A stretch of 64,000 nt of DNA from Oleiagrimonas sp963747595 (lineage in GTDB: Bacteria; Pseudomonadota; Gammaproteobacteria; Xanthomonadales; Rhodanobacteraceae), in the NCBI GenBank assembly GCA_963747595.1, contig CAVVFO010000001.1, positions 868,001 to 932,000 on the forward strand, written 5' to 3'. The translations under genes and the position numbers were made by a program. Below are positions 9,701 to 18,458 of the stretch, piece after piece; position 1 is the first letter of the stretch; every line of letters starts with the position of its first letter. The notes beneath the pieces were generated by a model that was not told the DNA's origin, did no database searches, and saw only the letters and a program-made list of their open reading frames with translations.

Positions 9701-12700
9701 CGGCGGTGCTGATGCGTGATCCGGGCAGCGTGTGGCCGGCCTCGCCACTGTTGCTGCTGTGGCTGCTGGGGCCATGGGTTGCGTGGGCCAGCAGCCGGCC
9801 GTGGAGCCAGCGCAGCGCGCCCCCGCTGAACGCCACGCAGCGGGCGCTGCTGGGGCAGATCGCGCGACGTACATGGCGCTACTTCGATGATTTCGTCACG
9901 GCCGAGCATCATTGGCTTCCGCCCGACAATCATCAGGCCTACCCGACCCGGCACACGGCTCCTCGCACCTCGCCCACCAATATCGGGTTGTCGCTCCTGG
10001 CAAACGTCAGTGCAGGCGATTTCGGCTACATCACGCCAACGGCGATGCTGGACCGGTGCGAAAAGACGCTGGAGACGATGACGCGGCTGCAGCGGCACGA
10101 TGGCCATTTTCTGAACTGGTACGACACGCGGACCCTAGCGCCGCTACCACCGGCATATGTGTCCAGCGTCGACAGCGGCAACCTTCTGGCATGCCTGGGC
10201 ATCCTTCGCAGTGCGTTGCTGGCTTTCGAAGAACAGCCGTTGCTGCCGCGCGCCATGTTGAGCGGCCTGGCCGACACGCTTGGCGTGGTGCGTGCCGGAC
10301 TTGGTCACACATCCGGCAGCACCGCAACGGCCACCGACGATCCGATGGCGGCACGGATCGACGCGATGCTGGCGACCCTGAGGCAGGCGCATGACGGACC
10401 CGCCGATATCGCCGCCTGGCGTTCGATCCTGCATGCGTGCGAAGTGCTGGCGGCAACGCTGTCCGCACCGGAGGTTCCCGACCTGTCGCCACCCGCTGCC
10501 GGGAAGCGGGCACGGAGAAAAAACGCAACCCGCACCTGGAGCAAGGCCTTTGCGCGGCAATGCACACAATGGATGCGGCTGCTCGATGTTCACACCTCAT
10601 GCGTGCAGCGGTTGAGCGGATCACCCACGTCGCCCGAATTGCAGGCGAATCTCGAGGCGTTGAACGCCAATCCGTCATTGGCGCAGGCACGGCTTCATGC
10701 CACGCGGATCCTGGCGTGGATCGACGCCGATGCGACGGCGGGCGGCAGCGAGGGCAGCGTGCAATGTGCCGTACGGGAGTTGCTCGAGGAGATGGACGAG
10801 CAATGTGCACGCGCCGCGGCGCTGGCCGGCCTGTGCGTGCAGTTGTCCGCCGTCGATTTTCGCTGCGTCTGGGATGCCAGGCAACAGCTTCTGTCCATCG
10901 GTTACAACGTCGAGCAGGGCGCGCGCGATGTCGCGCATTACGACCTGCTGGCCTCGGAAGCGCGCCTGGGCAGTTTTGTCGGCATCGCTCGACAGCGGCT
11001 GCCGCAAAGCCACTGGTTCGCCCTGGGGCGCACGCTGACCTCGGCAGCGGGCAGGACCACCTTGTTGTCCTGGAGCGGCTCGATGTTCGAGTACCTGATG
11101 CCGCTGCTGGTGATGCCCAGTTTCGAGAACACTCTGCTGGATCGTGCGTGCCGGGCGGCGATCGACAACCAGATCGCTTATGGCCGGCAGCTGGATGTTC
11201 CATGGGGCATTTCCGAGTCGGCCTATAACACCACCGATGCGCATCTGACCTACCAGTACCGCGCCTTCGGCGTGCCCGGACTTGGTCTCAAGCGTGGTCT
11301 GGCGGACGATGTGGTCGTGGCGCCCTACGCCAGCATGATGTCGCTGTCGCTGCGTCCACTGGCCAGCGTACGCAACCTGGAACGATTGGCGGACTTGGGG
11401 GCACTGGCGGACCACGGTTTCTACGAAGCCCTGGATTTCACAAGGGCCCGTGTGGCCCCGGGGGAGAGCTTCGCGCTGGTGCGCCAGTTCATGGCACATC
11501 ATCAGGGCATGGGGCTGCTGGGCATTTCGGCCGTGCTGCACGACCAGCCCATGCAGCAGCGTTTCCTCAGCGATCCGGAGTTTCGCGCCTCTCAGCTATT
11601 GCTGCGCGAGCGTGTGCCGATCGCCGCGCCGATCGGTCTGGATCAACTGCACGCAGAACGGCCTGAGCTCCCGGTGCGCGAAGACGCCCCCGCGGCGCGG
11701 GTGATGACCCGGTTCAACACCAGCGTGCCCCAGGTGCAGTTGATGTCCAATGGCAGCTACCACGTGATGATATCCCAGGCAGGTGGGGGCTACAGCCGTT
11801 ACAACGACTTGGCGATCACGGCATGGCGCAAGGACGGCACGCGCGATGCGGACGGTCAGTTCTGTTACGTGCGCGACCTGGATTCGGGGCGTGTCTGGTC
11901 CAATACGCTGCAGCCCACACATGCCCGGGCGGACGACTATGTGGCGATATTTTCGCAGGCACGCGCCGAGTTCAAGCGAAGCGACGACGGTATCCAGACA
12001 CGGACCCAGATCGCGGTATCGCCAGAGGAAAACCTGGAGCTGCGCCGGATCCGCGTGACCAATCACAGCACACGCACCCGGCACCTGGAGCTGACCAGTT
12101 ATGTCGAAGTGGCTCTGGCGCACACCGATGCCATGGCCGCGCATCCGGCGTTCAACAAGCTGTTCGTGGAAACCGAGCTGGTGCAGGGCCAGGCCGTGCT
12201 GGCGCATCGCCGGCCACGCACCAGCGAGGAGAGGCATCCGTATCTCCTGCACCTGATGCTGGTGCGCGGCAGCGCGTGGAGCGAGCCGAGCTTCGAAACC
12301 TCGCGTGAAACGTTCATCGGTCGCGGCCGTACCCTGGCGCGTCCGCGGGCGCTGCTGGAGCGGGGGGAATTGTCCGGAACCAGTGGTGCGGTTCTGGACC
12401 CCATCGTGGCGGTACGGCGCAGCATCGTTCTGGGCGCAGGTAAGTCGGCGGTTGCCGATCTGGTGACCGCAGTGGCCGAGACACGCGCCGATGCGCTGCG
12501 CCTGATCGAACATCATCTGCACCGGCATCTGGACAATCGTGTCTTCGAGCTGGCCTGGACGCATGCGCAGGTTCTTCGCCAGCAGCTGAACGTGGGCGAC
12601 GCCAGCGTCGGCCTGCATGTGCAGCTGGCCGGATCGGTGCTGTACCCCGACCCGCGCTACCGCGTGCCGCGTACCCGCGAGGTGCCGAGTCAGTCCGGGC

Positions 12701-15558
12701 TGTGGAAGTACGGCATTTCCGGCGATCTGCCGATCGTCCTGCTGCGCGTGGCCGACATGGGCAGTTTCAACCTGGTCCGTGAGGTGGTGCAGGCGCATGC
12801 CTACTGGCGGTTGCATGGCATGCATGTGGATCTGGTGATCTGGAACGAGAACGTCTCCGGTTACCGCCAGGAGCTGCAGGATCGCATCATGGGGCTGGTC
12901 GCCGTCGATGCCGAGGCCGCGGCGCTGGACCGGCCGGGCGGCATCTTCATCCGGCGCATCGAGCATGTATCCGCCGAGGATCGGGCACTGATGCTGGCGG
13001 TGGCGCGAGTGGTGCTGATCGGCGGCCGTGGAAGCCTGCAAACACAGATGAAAGCCCACGACTCGGGGATCGAACCGCAGCCGCGGATGAGACTCTCGCG
13101 GCGTCTGCGCCACGCCTCCACGCGTTTCCTGGAAAAACCCGCTGATCTGGAGTTCGACAACGGGTACGGCGGGTTTTCGCAGGACGGACGTGAATACGTC
13201 ACCTGGTTGCCCGCGGGGGTGACCACCCCGGCTCCGTGGGCCAACGTCATCGCCAACCCCGGTTTCGGCACGGTGGTGTCGGAAAGCGGCAACGCCTACA
13301 CATGGAGCGGCAACGCACACGATCTGCGCCTGACCCCCTGGCACAACGACCCGGTGTGCGACAGTGGGGGCGAGGCGTTCTACATCCGCGACGAACTCAG
13401 CGGCCAATTCTGGTCGCCGACGCCGCTGCCGGCACGTGCCGCATCGCCGTATCGGGTTGCGCACGGCTTCGGTTACAGCCGCTTCGAATCCATGGAATCG
13501 GATATCCATTGCACGTTGACCACCTTCGTCCCGACTACCGACGCGGTCAAATACGTCCTGATCGAACTGCACAACGTGTCGGCGGTGAAACGGCAATTGA
13601 GCCTGACAGGCTACATGGAGTGGGTGTTGGGAGAGTTGCGCATGCGCTCGGCGGCACATGTCTGTACGAGCATGGATCCGTCCAGCAAGGCGATCTTCGC
13701 GGACAACTTCTTCAGCGACGCCCATGCGCGTATGAGGGCGTTCTTCGTCTGCAGCGATGCCCCGACCTCCTTTACTGGAGATCGCCGTGAATTCATCGGG
13801 CGCAATGGCGATCTCTCAGTGCCTTCGGCGATGTTCCGGCAACGACTGTCCGATCACGTCGGGGCGGGGCTGGATCCGTGCGCCGCGATCCAGACGTTGA
13901 TCGACCTGGATGCCGGTGAAACGCGCGCGGTGGTCTTCGTTGTCGGTGTCGGTACCGATGCTGCCGACGCACGGCGCATGGCTTCACGCACCGCGACCGT
14001 GGCGGCGGCTCATCAGGCCTTGCAGGCGGTGCACGCGCAATGGGAGCGTCTGCTGGGGTGTCTCAATGTCCGCACGCCGGATCGGCAGACCGACCTGCTG
14101 GTGAACGGCTGGCTGGTGTATCAGGTCATCAGTGCGCGCCTGTGGGGGCGCAGCGGATATTACCAGTCTGGCGGCGCATATGGATTTCGCGATCAGCTGC
14201 AGGATGTGATGGCGCTGGTGCAGATCCACCCGCGGTTGGCCCGCGAGCAGATCCTGCGCTGTGCCGCGCACCAGTACGTCGAGGGCGATGTACAGCATTG
14301 GTGGCATCCCCCTGGCATGCGCGGAGTGCGCACCACGGTCTCGGATGACTATCTGTGGTTGCCGTGGGTGACTGCGGGCTATGTCGCTGCCAGCGGTGAC
14401 CAAGGCGTGCTGGATGAATCGATTGCATTCATCGAAGGTCGCGCCTTGAATTCCGATGAGGAGTCGTACTACGACTTCGCCGATCCATCCGCGCAAACCG
14501 CCAGCCTGTATGAGCATTGCCGCCGCGCCATCGGGCACGGGCTGCGTTTCGGCGAGCACGGGCTGCCGTTGATGGGCGGTGGCGACTGGAACGACGGCAT
14601 GAACCGCGTGGGTGTGCACGGGCGCGGCGAGAGCGTCTGGCTGGGATTCTTTCTGTACGACGTGATGCGGGGTTTCATCCCTCTGGCACGAGCGCGCGGA
14701 GACACCGGATTCGTGTCCCGCCTGGAGGATGCGTCGGTCGATCTGGCCCGCAACATCGATGCGCGCGCGTGGGATGGCGACTGGTATCTGCGCGCGTTCA
14801 CCGATGACGGAAAGAAGCTGGGCTCGGCGACGAACGACGAGTGCCGTATCGACTCGATCGCGCAGAGCTGGGCCACATTGTCCGGCGCCGGTACGCCGCA
14901 GCGCGCAGCGCAGGCACTGGAGTCGGCACAGCGGCATCTGGTGCGCAGCGATCTCCAGCTGGTGCAGCTGTTTGCTCCGCCATTCGATCACAGCACCCTC
15001 GATCCGGGGTACATCAAGGGCTACGTGCCGGGTGTGCGCGAAAATGGAGGGCAGTACACGCATGCGGCCGTCTGGTTCAACATTGCCCTGGCCGAGCGCG
15101 GCCGGGCCGATGCCGCCTGGAATATCTTTCGCATGCTGCAGCCGATCCGCCACGCCCAGTCGGCCGACGAAGCGGATACGTACCGGGTGGAGCCTTATGT
15201 GGTGGCTGCAGACATCTACGCCACGCAATTGCATCCCGGACGCGGTGGCTGGACCTGGTACACCGGTGCGGCCGGCTGGATGTATCGCCTGGCCAGCGAG
15301 TCATTGCTGGGGCTCCGGCGCGCTGGTGACAGGCTGTGTTTCAAGCCGTGCATTCCAGCCGACTGGATGCACTACGACATGGACTATCGCTTCCGGGACA
15401 CGCTGTACCGGATTCACGTCGAGCGCGATGGGCCGGGCAACGCGGTGCGCTCCGTCAGCGTGGATGGTGCGGCGCAAAGCGATGGCTGCGTGCAGCTGAT
15501 CGCCGATGATGGCAATCACGATGTGGCGGTTGTGCTGGGTGGCGATGTGCCGTCGTGA
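6769..15558 (+). CDS. ndvB: cyclic beta-1,2-glucan synthase (GT84-GH189-GH94)
   Basis: A 2,929-residue multi-domain membrane enzyme, close in length to Brucella and Rhizobium synthases. Order: N-terminal cytoplasmic region with PAAEWLLDNF (about residue 105), two membrane segments (about 433-490), GT84 glucosyltransferase from about 512 with D649-A-D651 and RHRW at 795-798, several more membrane segments (about 844-1005), a GH189/glycoamylase-like middle domain (about 1035-1640, WSGSMFEYL near 1435), then the GH94 phosphorylase module with two sandwich domains (from about 1644 and 2127) and a catalytic barrel containing D2606-W-N-D2609. In known synthases GT84 polymerises UDP-glucose, the middle domain cyclises and GH94 trims the chain. 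The start is a GTG at 6769; residues 1-60 look unconserved, so the real start may be downstream. Confidence 0.93.
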   Translation: MKLRGSGGRKTRSRGTQLDRFHTSGDERQPQAEGGESESIERVAVLLNDTQLREHAKTLAQRHRVQIEGGGEPLRPRLDLAERDLGQAFTQVREATAHKRRVEPAAEWLLDNFVLVKEQARIVREGLPDAYSRQLPILVGGGDEGLPRILVIVRELVVHVDGRADERILGDFVRAYQTHAALTLGELWAMPVMLRLALIERMAVLGHSIMARLRDYAEAADWAQQMLDTVRNQEDELILLVADMARAKPADSRAFAAEFFRLLQGRHPALALPMAWIEQRITQRHWSMARLLEEEGRVQAFDQVSIRNCINSLRVIAHTRWAGVVEAVSVVERILKRDPARVYARMDFHTRDRYRHVVEEIARRGHLDEHVVANGAVQCALDAKEAHVQSPRRLHVGYYLIDAGRSLLEETLGVRPDVGQRLRRAMRARPTPVHLGMISILTVVIALLTTWAGAQELLFEAPWAVYVIAVLLASSYLAVALTDLFFSHLLRPQLLPRMNFENGIPGNHRTLVVVPCMLTSAAGIQDELEHLELCYLGNREPNLGFALLTDFTDATQPTTPEDANLLATVQAGVNRLNAQHAATGPCRFYLFHRSRQWSAEQRLWMGLERKRGKLTQLNRFLRGASADVFSSTVGDLNRVRHSVYVITLDADTELPPHAAVRLVETMAHPLNQPRFDRRQRRVVEGYGILQPRVSVGVEAGNASLFARLFSDDTGLDPYTRAISNVYQDLFAESSYIGKGLYHVKAFSCAVGTRFPDNLILSHDLLEGSYARTGLVSDVELREHHPQRYSTEARRRHRWVRGDWQILDWLLPLVPGPRKRWLRNRLKAHHRWKIFDNVRRSLVPVAFAALWVRSWIEPSHPLFWTLTLLLFLVVEPVLAVGLKLVSKDPAITWRMHGRETLEMAFKRFLQTGLLLALLPYEAMLNVSAILRSAFRLVLTRRNLLEWTPASSLDHAAARRLDEFLRMMWLVPVGVVLTLAAVLMRDPGSVWPASPLLLLWLLGPWVAWASSRPWSQRSAPPLNATQRALLGQIARRTWRYFDDFVTAEHHWLPPDNHQAYPTRHTAPRTSPTNIGLSLLANVSAGDFGYITPTAMLDRCEKTLETMTRLQRHDGHFLNWYDTRTLAPLPPAYVSSVDSGNLLACLGILRSALLAFEEQPLLPRAMLSGLADTLGVVRAGLGHTSGSTATATDDPMAARIDAMLATLRQAHDGPADIAAWRSILHACEVLAATLSAPEVPDLSPPAAGKRARRKNATRTWSKAFARQCTQWMRLLDVHTSCVQRLSGSPTSPELQANLEALNANPSLAQARLHATRILAWIDADATAGGSEGSVQCAVRELLEEMDEQCARAAALAGLCVQLSAVDFRCVWDARQQLLSIGYNVEQGARDVAHYDLLASEARLGSFVGIARQRLPQSHWFALGRTLTSAAGRTTLLSWSGSMFEYLMPLLVMPSFENTLLDRACRAAIDNQIAYGRQLDVPWGISESAYNTTDAHLTYQYRAFGVPGLGLKRGLADDVVVAPYASMMSLSLRPLASVRNLERLADLGALADHGFYEALDFTRARVAPGESFALVRQFMAHHQGMGLLGISAVLHDQPMQQRFLSDPEFRASQLLLRERVPIAAPIGLDQLHAERPELPVREDAPAARVMTRFNTSVPQVQLMSNGSYHVMISQAGGGYSRYNDLAITAWRKDGTRDADGQFCYVRDLDSGRVWSNTLQPTHARADDYVAIFSQARAEFKRSDDGIQTRTQIAVSPEENLELRRIRVTNHSTRTRHLELTSYVEVALAHTDAMAAHPAFNKLFVETELVQGQAVLAHRRPRTSEERHPYLLHLMLVRGSAWSEPSFETSRETFIGRGRTLARPRALLERGELSGTSGAVLDPIVAVRRSIVLGAGKSAVADLVTAVAETRADALRLIEHHLHRHLDNRVFELAWTHAQVLRQQLNVGDASVGLHVQLAGSVLYPDPRYRVPRTREVPSQSGLWKYGISGDLPIVLLRVADMGSFNLVREVVQAHAYWRLHGMHVDLVIWNENVSGYRQELQDRIMGLVAVDAEAAALDRPGGIFIRRIEHVSAEDRALMLAVARVVLIGGRGSLQTQMKAHDSGIEPQPRMRLSRRLRHASTRFLEKPADLEFDNGYGGFSQDGREYVTWLPAGVTTPAPWANVIANPGFGTVVSESGNAYTWSGNAHDLRLTPWHNDPVCDSGGEAFYIRDELSGQFWSPTPLPARAASPYRVAHGFGYSRFESMESDIHCTLTTFVPTTDAVKYVLIELHNVSAVKRQLSLTGYMEWVLGELRMRSAAHVCTSMDPSSKAIFADNFFSDAHARMRAFFVCSDAPTSFTGDRREFIGRNGDLSVPSAMFRQRLSDHVGAGLDPCAAIQTLIDLDAGETRAVVFVVGVGTDAADARRMASRTATVAAAHQALQAVHAQWERLLGCLNVRTPDRQTDLLVNGWLVYQVISARLWGRSGYYQSGGAYGFRDQLQDVMALVQIHPRLAREQILRCAAHQYVEGDVQHWWHPPGMRGVRTTVSDDYLWLPWVTAGYVAASGDQGVLDESIAFIEGRALNSDEESYYDFADPSAQTASLYEHCRRAIGHGLRFGEHGLPLMGGGDWNDGMNRVGVHGRGESVWLGFFLYDVMRGFIPLARARGDTGFVSRLEDASVDLARNIDARAWDGDWYLRAFTDDGKKLGSATNDECRIDSIAQSWATLSGAGTPQRAAQALESAQRHLVRSDLQLVQLFAPPFDHSTLDPGYIKGYVPGVRENGGQYTHAAVWFNIALAERGRADAAWNIFRMLQPIRHAQSADEADTYRVEPYVVAADIYATQLHPGRGGWTWYTGAAGWMYRLASESLLGLRRAGDRLCFKPCIPADWMHYDMDYRFRDTLYRIHVERDGPGNAVRSVSVDGAAQSDGCVQLIADDGNHDVAVVLGGDVPS

Positions 15559-15580
15559 GGGCAGATGAGATGCTGGGTCG

Positions 15581-15682
15581 CAAGCAGGCGGATCCGTCGC
15601 GCTGCGTCTTGATCCACCGTGCACGCCACAAGCTCACGTAGGGAGGATCAAGGAACGATGAGTGACGGATCCGCCTGCTTGC
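15581..15682. repeat. GTAG-type REP/BIME palindrome, copy A
   Basis: CAAGCAGGCGGATCCGTC (15581-15598) and its exact reverse complement (15664-15681) form an 18-bp perfect inverted repeat. An inner GTAGGGAGGATCAAGGA unit starts at 15638 and pairs in part with TTGATCC at 15609. It lies between the convergent glucan synthase and GH172-type genes. It belongs to the same family as the elements at 32410-32512 and 55434-55541. Confidence 0.8.
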
Positions 15683-15695
15683 CAGACTCTCTCGA

Positions 15696-16907
15696 TTACT
15701 GCTTACCTGCGGCCTGGATCCCACGGACCCGCTGCTGCACCGGTGCCAGCGGGGCGAACGGCGAACCCGGCTTGTCCAGATAGAAATAGACCGTGGCCGC
15801 CACATCGTCGCTGCGATAGAAATTGGTCCAGCCCTTCTTCGGCAGATCCGGATTATCCAGTTTGGGCACCGGCGACTTGTCCAGCAGCTTCACGAACGTG
15901 GACCGGTCCGTGGGGTCGATGCTGATCGGCTTCAGCGGGACGCCGGCCTTCAGCATGGCCTGCACCTGTTTCTTCGGCGCGCCGCCGATCTGTTGCAGCC
16001 GCACCTCGCAACCGTGGCTGAAGAAGATTGGGTCGGGTACGTGGAAGCGGTAGAACTGCCAGGTGTGATGTTTGGCATCTGCCACCGGCGTCCCCTGATA
16101 ACGATTGATGTACTTGCCCAGGCCCCAGCCCGAGCCCAGGTAGTCCTCCGAGCCGGTTCCGGACAGGGTGGGGTGTTTGCTGTCGCCATCCAGATACACC
16201 TGCATTTCTCCTTCACCCCACCAGGTGTCCTTGTAGGCCGGGTTGGTGTGCAGGGCCACGCTGACACCCAGAAAACGGCCGCGGCCATCGACATGCGGCA
16301 GGATGCGGAACGCGTGTCCCAGTTTGGTGCGGTGCTCGCGCCGCCAGTTGGCATGGAAATACAGCATGTTCTTGCCGACCGCCTGCCTGGTGTAGTCGAT
16401 GTCGTAGAACACGCGCTTCAGTTCTCTGTGCGTCTGGTTGGTCAGCACCAGACGCGCCCCCTTGCGGAAGGGCATGGGAATGATGGTGTTGAAGGAGCGG
16501 CCCTCGGGACTGGAGAACAGCGCGTTCTGGAAGGCAAAGGTCCTGCCTGTGCCCATGCCGAAGAAATCGCCGAACGGCACCGACACCGCGGGGGTCCTGG
16601 CGCCATCCCAGTAGATGTCCAGGCGCAGCGAGCGCAGCATCTGCGGCGAGCGGTCGCCGATGGTGATCCAGATGCGGTGGATGACGCCGGAGCCCTTGAT
16701 GCGTCCGAGGACCAGCGAACCGCCGGCGGGAATGGTATCGAAGGCGTGGCCCTTGGCACCGTGGTTTTCCAGCGCTCCATGGCCCGGTTGGCCCGTGGGG
16801 TTTTCGGGACTGATCCAGCGCGGCTGATGCGCCTGGAACTGATACAGCGCCTGTGCCCCGGCCTGGCCGGCGCATGCAAACAGAAGGGCGGCGAGAAGAT
16901 ATTTCAT
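15696..16907 (-). CDS. DUF2961 protein, GH172 family glycosidase
   Basis: A 403-residue protein. The start at 16907 is preferred over a longer frame because it opens with a signal peptide (KYLLAALLFACAGQAGA). The DUF2961 core is clear: RIWITIGD, the VPFGDFFGMGTG block, and the paired GEGEMQVYLDGD and GTGSEDYLGSGW motifs, whose glutamates are the expected catalytic pair. CAZy family GH172 includes alpha-D-fructofuranosidases, difructose-anhydride enzymes and arabinan-active enzymes. The protein is probably periplasmic or secreted. It is convergent with the glucan synthase and separated from it by a palindromic repeat. The substrate cannot be read from sequence. Confidence 0.82.
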   Translation of the reverse strand: MKYLLAALLFACAGQAGAQALYQFQAHQPRWISPENPTGQPGHGALENHGAKGHAFDTIPAGGSLVLGRIKGSGVIHRIWITIGDRSPQMLRSLRLDIYWDGARTPAVSVPFGDFFGMGTGRTFAFQNALFSSPEGRSFNTIIPMPFRKGARLVLTNQTHRELKRVFYDIDYTRQAVGKNMLYFHANWRREHRTKLGHAFRILPHVDGRGRFLGVSVALHTNPAYKDTWWGEGEMQVYLDGDSKHPTLSGTGSEDYLGSGWGLGKYINRYQGTPVADAKHHTWQFYRFHVPDPIFFSHGCEVRLQQIGGAPKKQVQAMLKAGVPLKPISIDPTDRSTFVKLLDKSPVPKLDNPDLPKKGWTNFYRSDDVAATVYFYLDKPGSPFAPLAPVQQRVRGIQAAGKQ

Positions 16908-17170
16908 GGGTGCATCGGCCTTGTTGATGATGTCGTCGCGACGGGGCATGCTCGCACATTTTTCCTCAAGTGGAATCGTTTTCAGCCGATCCAGATGAGG
17001 GTGCTTTCATGCTCGCCGCCCATGCCGGAATGCGGCTGTGTCCCGGTCTGCATGGGGCGGCTACCGAGAGGATCGTTCATGCAGGTTCAAACGTGGTGTA
17101 TATAGTGGCAATGGATGCTTGTACCGAATACGAGGCACGCAGGCGCGCCTGTGCGCCGGGGAGCATTTGA

Positions 17171-18391
17171 GTGACTTTTGAGCTCGAAGAACGCAAGGTC
17201 GAGGTCAGCGATCTCCAGCTCGGCATGTTCGTGTGCCGGCTGGACCGGCCCTGGGAAGAGACGTCGTTCCCGCTGCAGGGCATCGAGTTGCGCGACAACG
17301 AGGATCTGCAGGCACTGCGTCAGCTGTGCTCCTACGTGTATATCGATGCACAGCGTCTGGTCACCGACGATGCCCGCCTGAACACGCTGCGCTCGGGCAA
17401 CGACGCCGAGAACCGCTTCGACCGCGTCAACGACTACCGCGACAGTGTGCTGCTCGAGGAAGAGGCGTCACACGCGGGCGAAGCCTACGACAATGCGGAG
17501 TCCATCGTCGGTGATATCGTGCAGGACATCAGTGCCGGGCGGGGCATCTCGGTGGCCTCGGTGGACAGCGCGGTGCGGCCGGTGGTGGAAAGCGTGCTGC
17601 GCAGCTCCGATGCGTTTTTCTGGATCCAGAGCCAGCGTGAACGCAACGCCTATCTCTACCGCCACGCCGTCAGTTGCAGCGCCCTGGCGGCCGCGTTCGG
17701 CCGGCACATGGGGTTTGCCGAGGAAACCATCATCAGCCTGGCCGCCGGTGGCCTGTTGCTGGATGTGGGCAAGTCGAAGATCGATCCCGAGCTCCTGGAG
17801 CGGGCCGGAACATTGTCCGGCGACGTGTTGGCCGAATTGCGTCGGCACGTGGATTACGGCATGGATATCTTCAGGGACTCGGACCTCGGCGATGGCGACG
17901 TGATCTCCATGGTGCGCAGTCATCACGAGCGTTACGACGGCAGTGGTTACCCGGATCGCCTGATGGGCAACGGCATTCCCCTTCTGGCGCGCATGGCGGG
18001 AATCATCGACAGTTACGACGCCATGATTTCACCCGTCCCGTATCGCAAGACGCTCTCCGGGCCGGAGGCGATTGCACGCATCTATGCGGGTCGCGACACG
18101 CTCTACCAGGCGGAAATGGTGGAACAGTTCCAGACGTGCCTGGGGGTGTATCCCACGGGCTCTCTGGTGGAACTGTCCAGTGGCGAGATCGGCGTGGTCA
18201 TGGCCCAGAACCACACCCGACGGCTGCGCCCCAAGGTGGCCGTCCTCACCGATGCGGACAAGCGGCCGCTGGATGACATGCGCGTGTGGGATCTGATGGC
18301 GCAGGCGGAGGATGACCGTGCCGTGATGATCACCCGCAGTTTGCGCCCCGGAGATCACGGGCTGGACCCGGCCGAGTACTTTCTTGCGTGA
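17171..18391 (+). CDS. DUF3391 + HD-GYP domain protein with an altered HD dyad
   Basis: A 406-residue protein starting with GTG. Residues 1-130 are the DUF3391 region that often precedes HD-GYP domains; residues 150-340 are HD-GYP. This family hydrolyses c-di-GMP to pGpG/GMP using two or three metals. HHERYDGSGYP (251-261) is intact and so are H226 and D280. However, the usual H-D-x-G-K motif reads L197-D-V-G-K201, so the His of the HD dyad is Leu. The site may lack a metal, giving low activity or a purely sensing role. The next gene, an EAL protein, follows after 67 bp and may be co-transcribed. Confidence 0.88.
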   Translation: MTFELEERKVEVSDLQLGMFVCRLDRPWEETSFPLQGIELRDNEDLQALRQLCSYVYIDAQRLVTDDARLNTLRSGNDAENRFDRVNDYRDSVLLEEEASHAGEAYDNAESIVGDIVQDISAGRGISVASVDSAVRPVVESVLRSSDAFFWIQSQRERNAYLYRHAVSCSALAAAFGRHMGFAEETIISLAAGGLLLDVGKSKIDPELLERAGTLSGDVLAELRRHVDYGMDIFRDSDLGDGDVISMVRSHHERYDGSGYPDRLMGNGIPLLARMAGIIDSYDAMISPVPYRKTLSGPEAIARIYAGRDTLYQAEMVEQFQTCLGVYPTGSLVELSSGEIGVVMAQNHTRRLRPKVAVLTDADKRPLDDMRVWDLMAQAEDDRAVMITRSLRPGDHGLDPAEYFLA

Positions 18392-18458
18392 TGTGCGAAG
18401 CGGGCCATCGTGCAGCATCCAGGCTGCAGGGACAGCTGTGGTTTCGAGTGGCTGATCC

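Noticed and set aside
11596..13725. 709-codon open frame on the minus strand
   Set aside because: It lies inside the glucan synthase gene in antisense and shows no recognisable domain.
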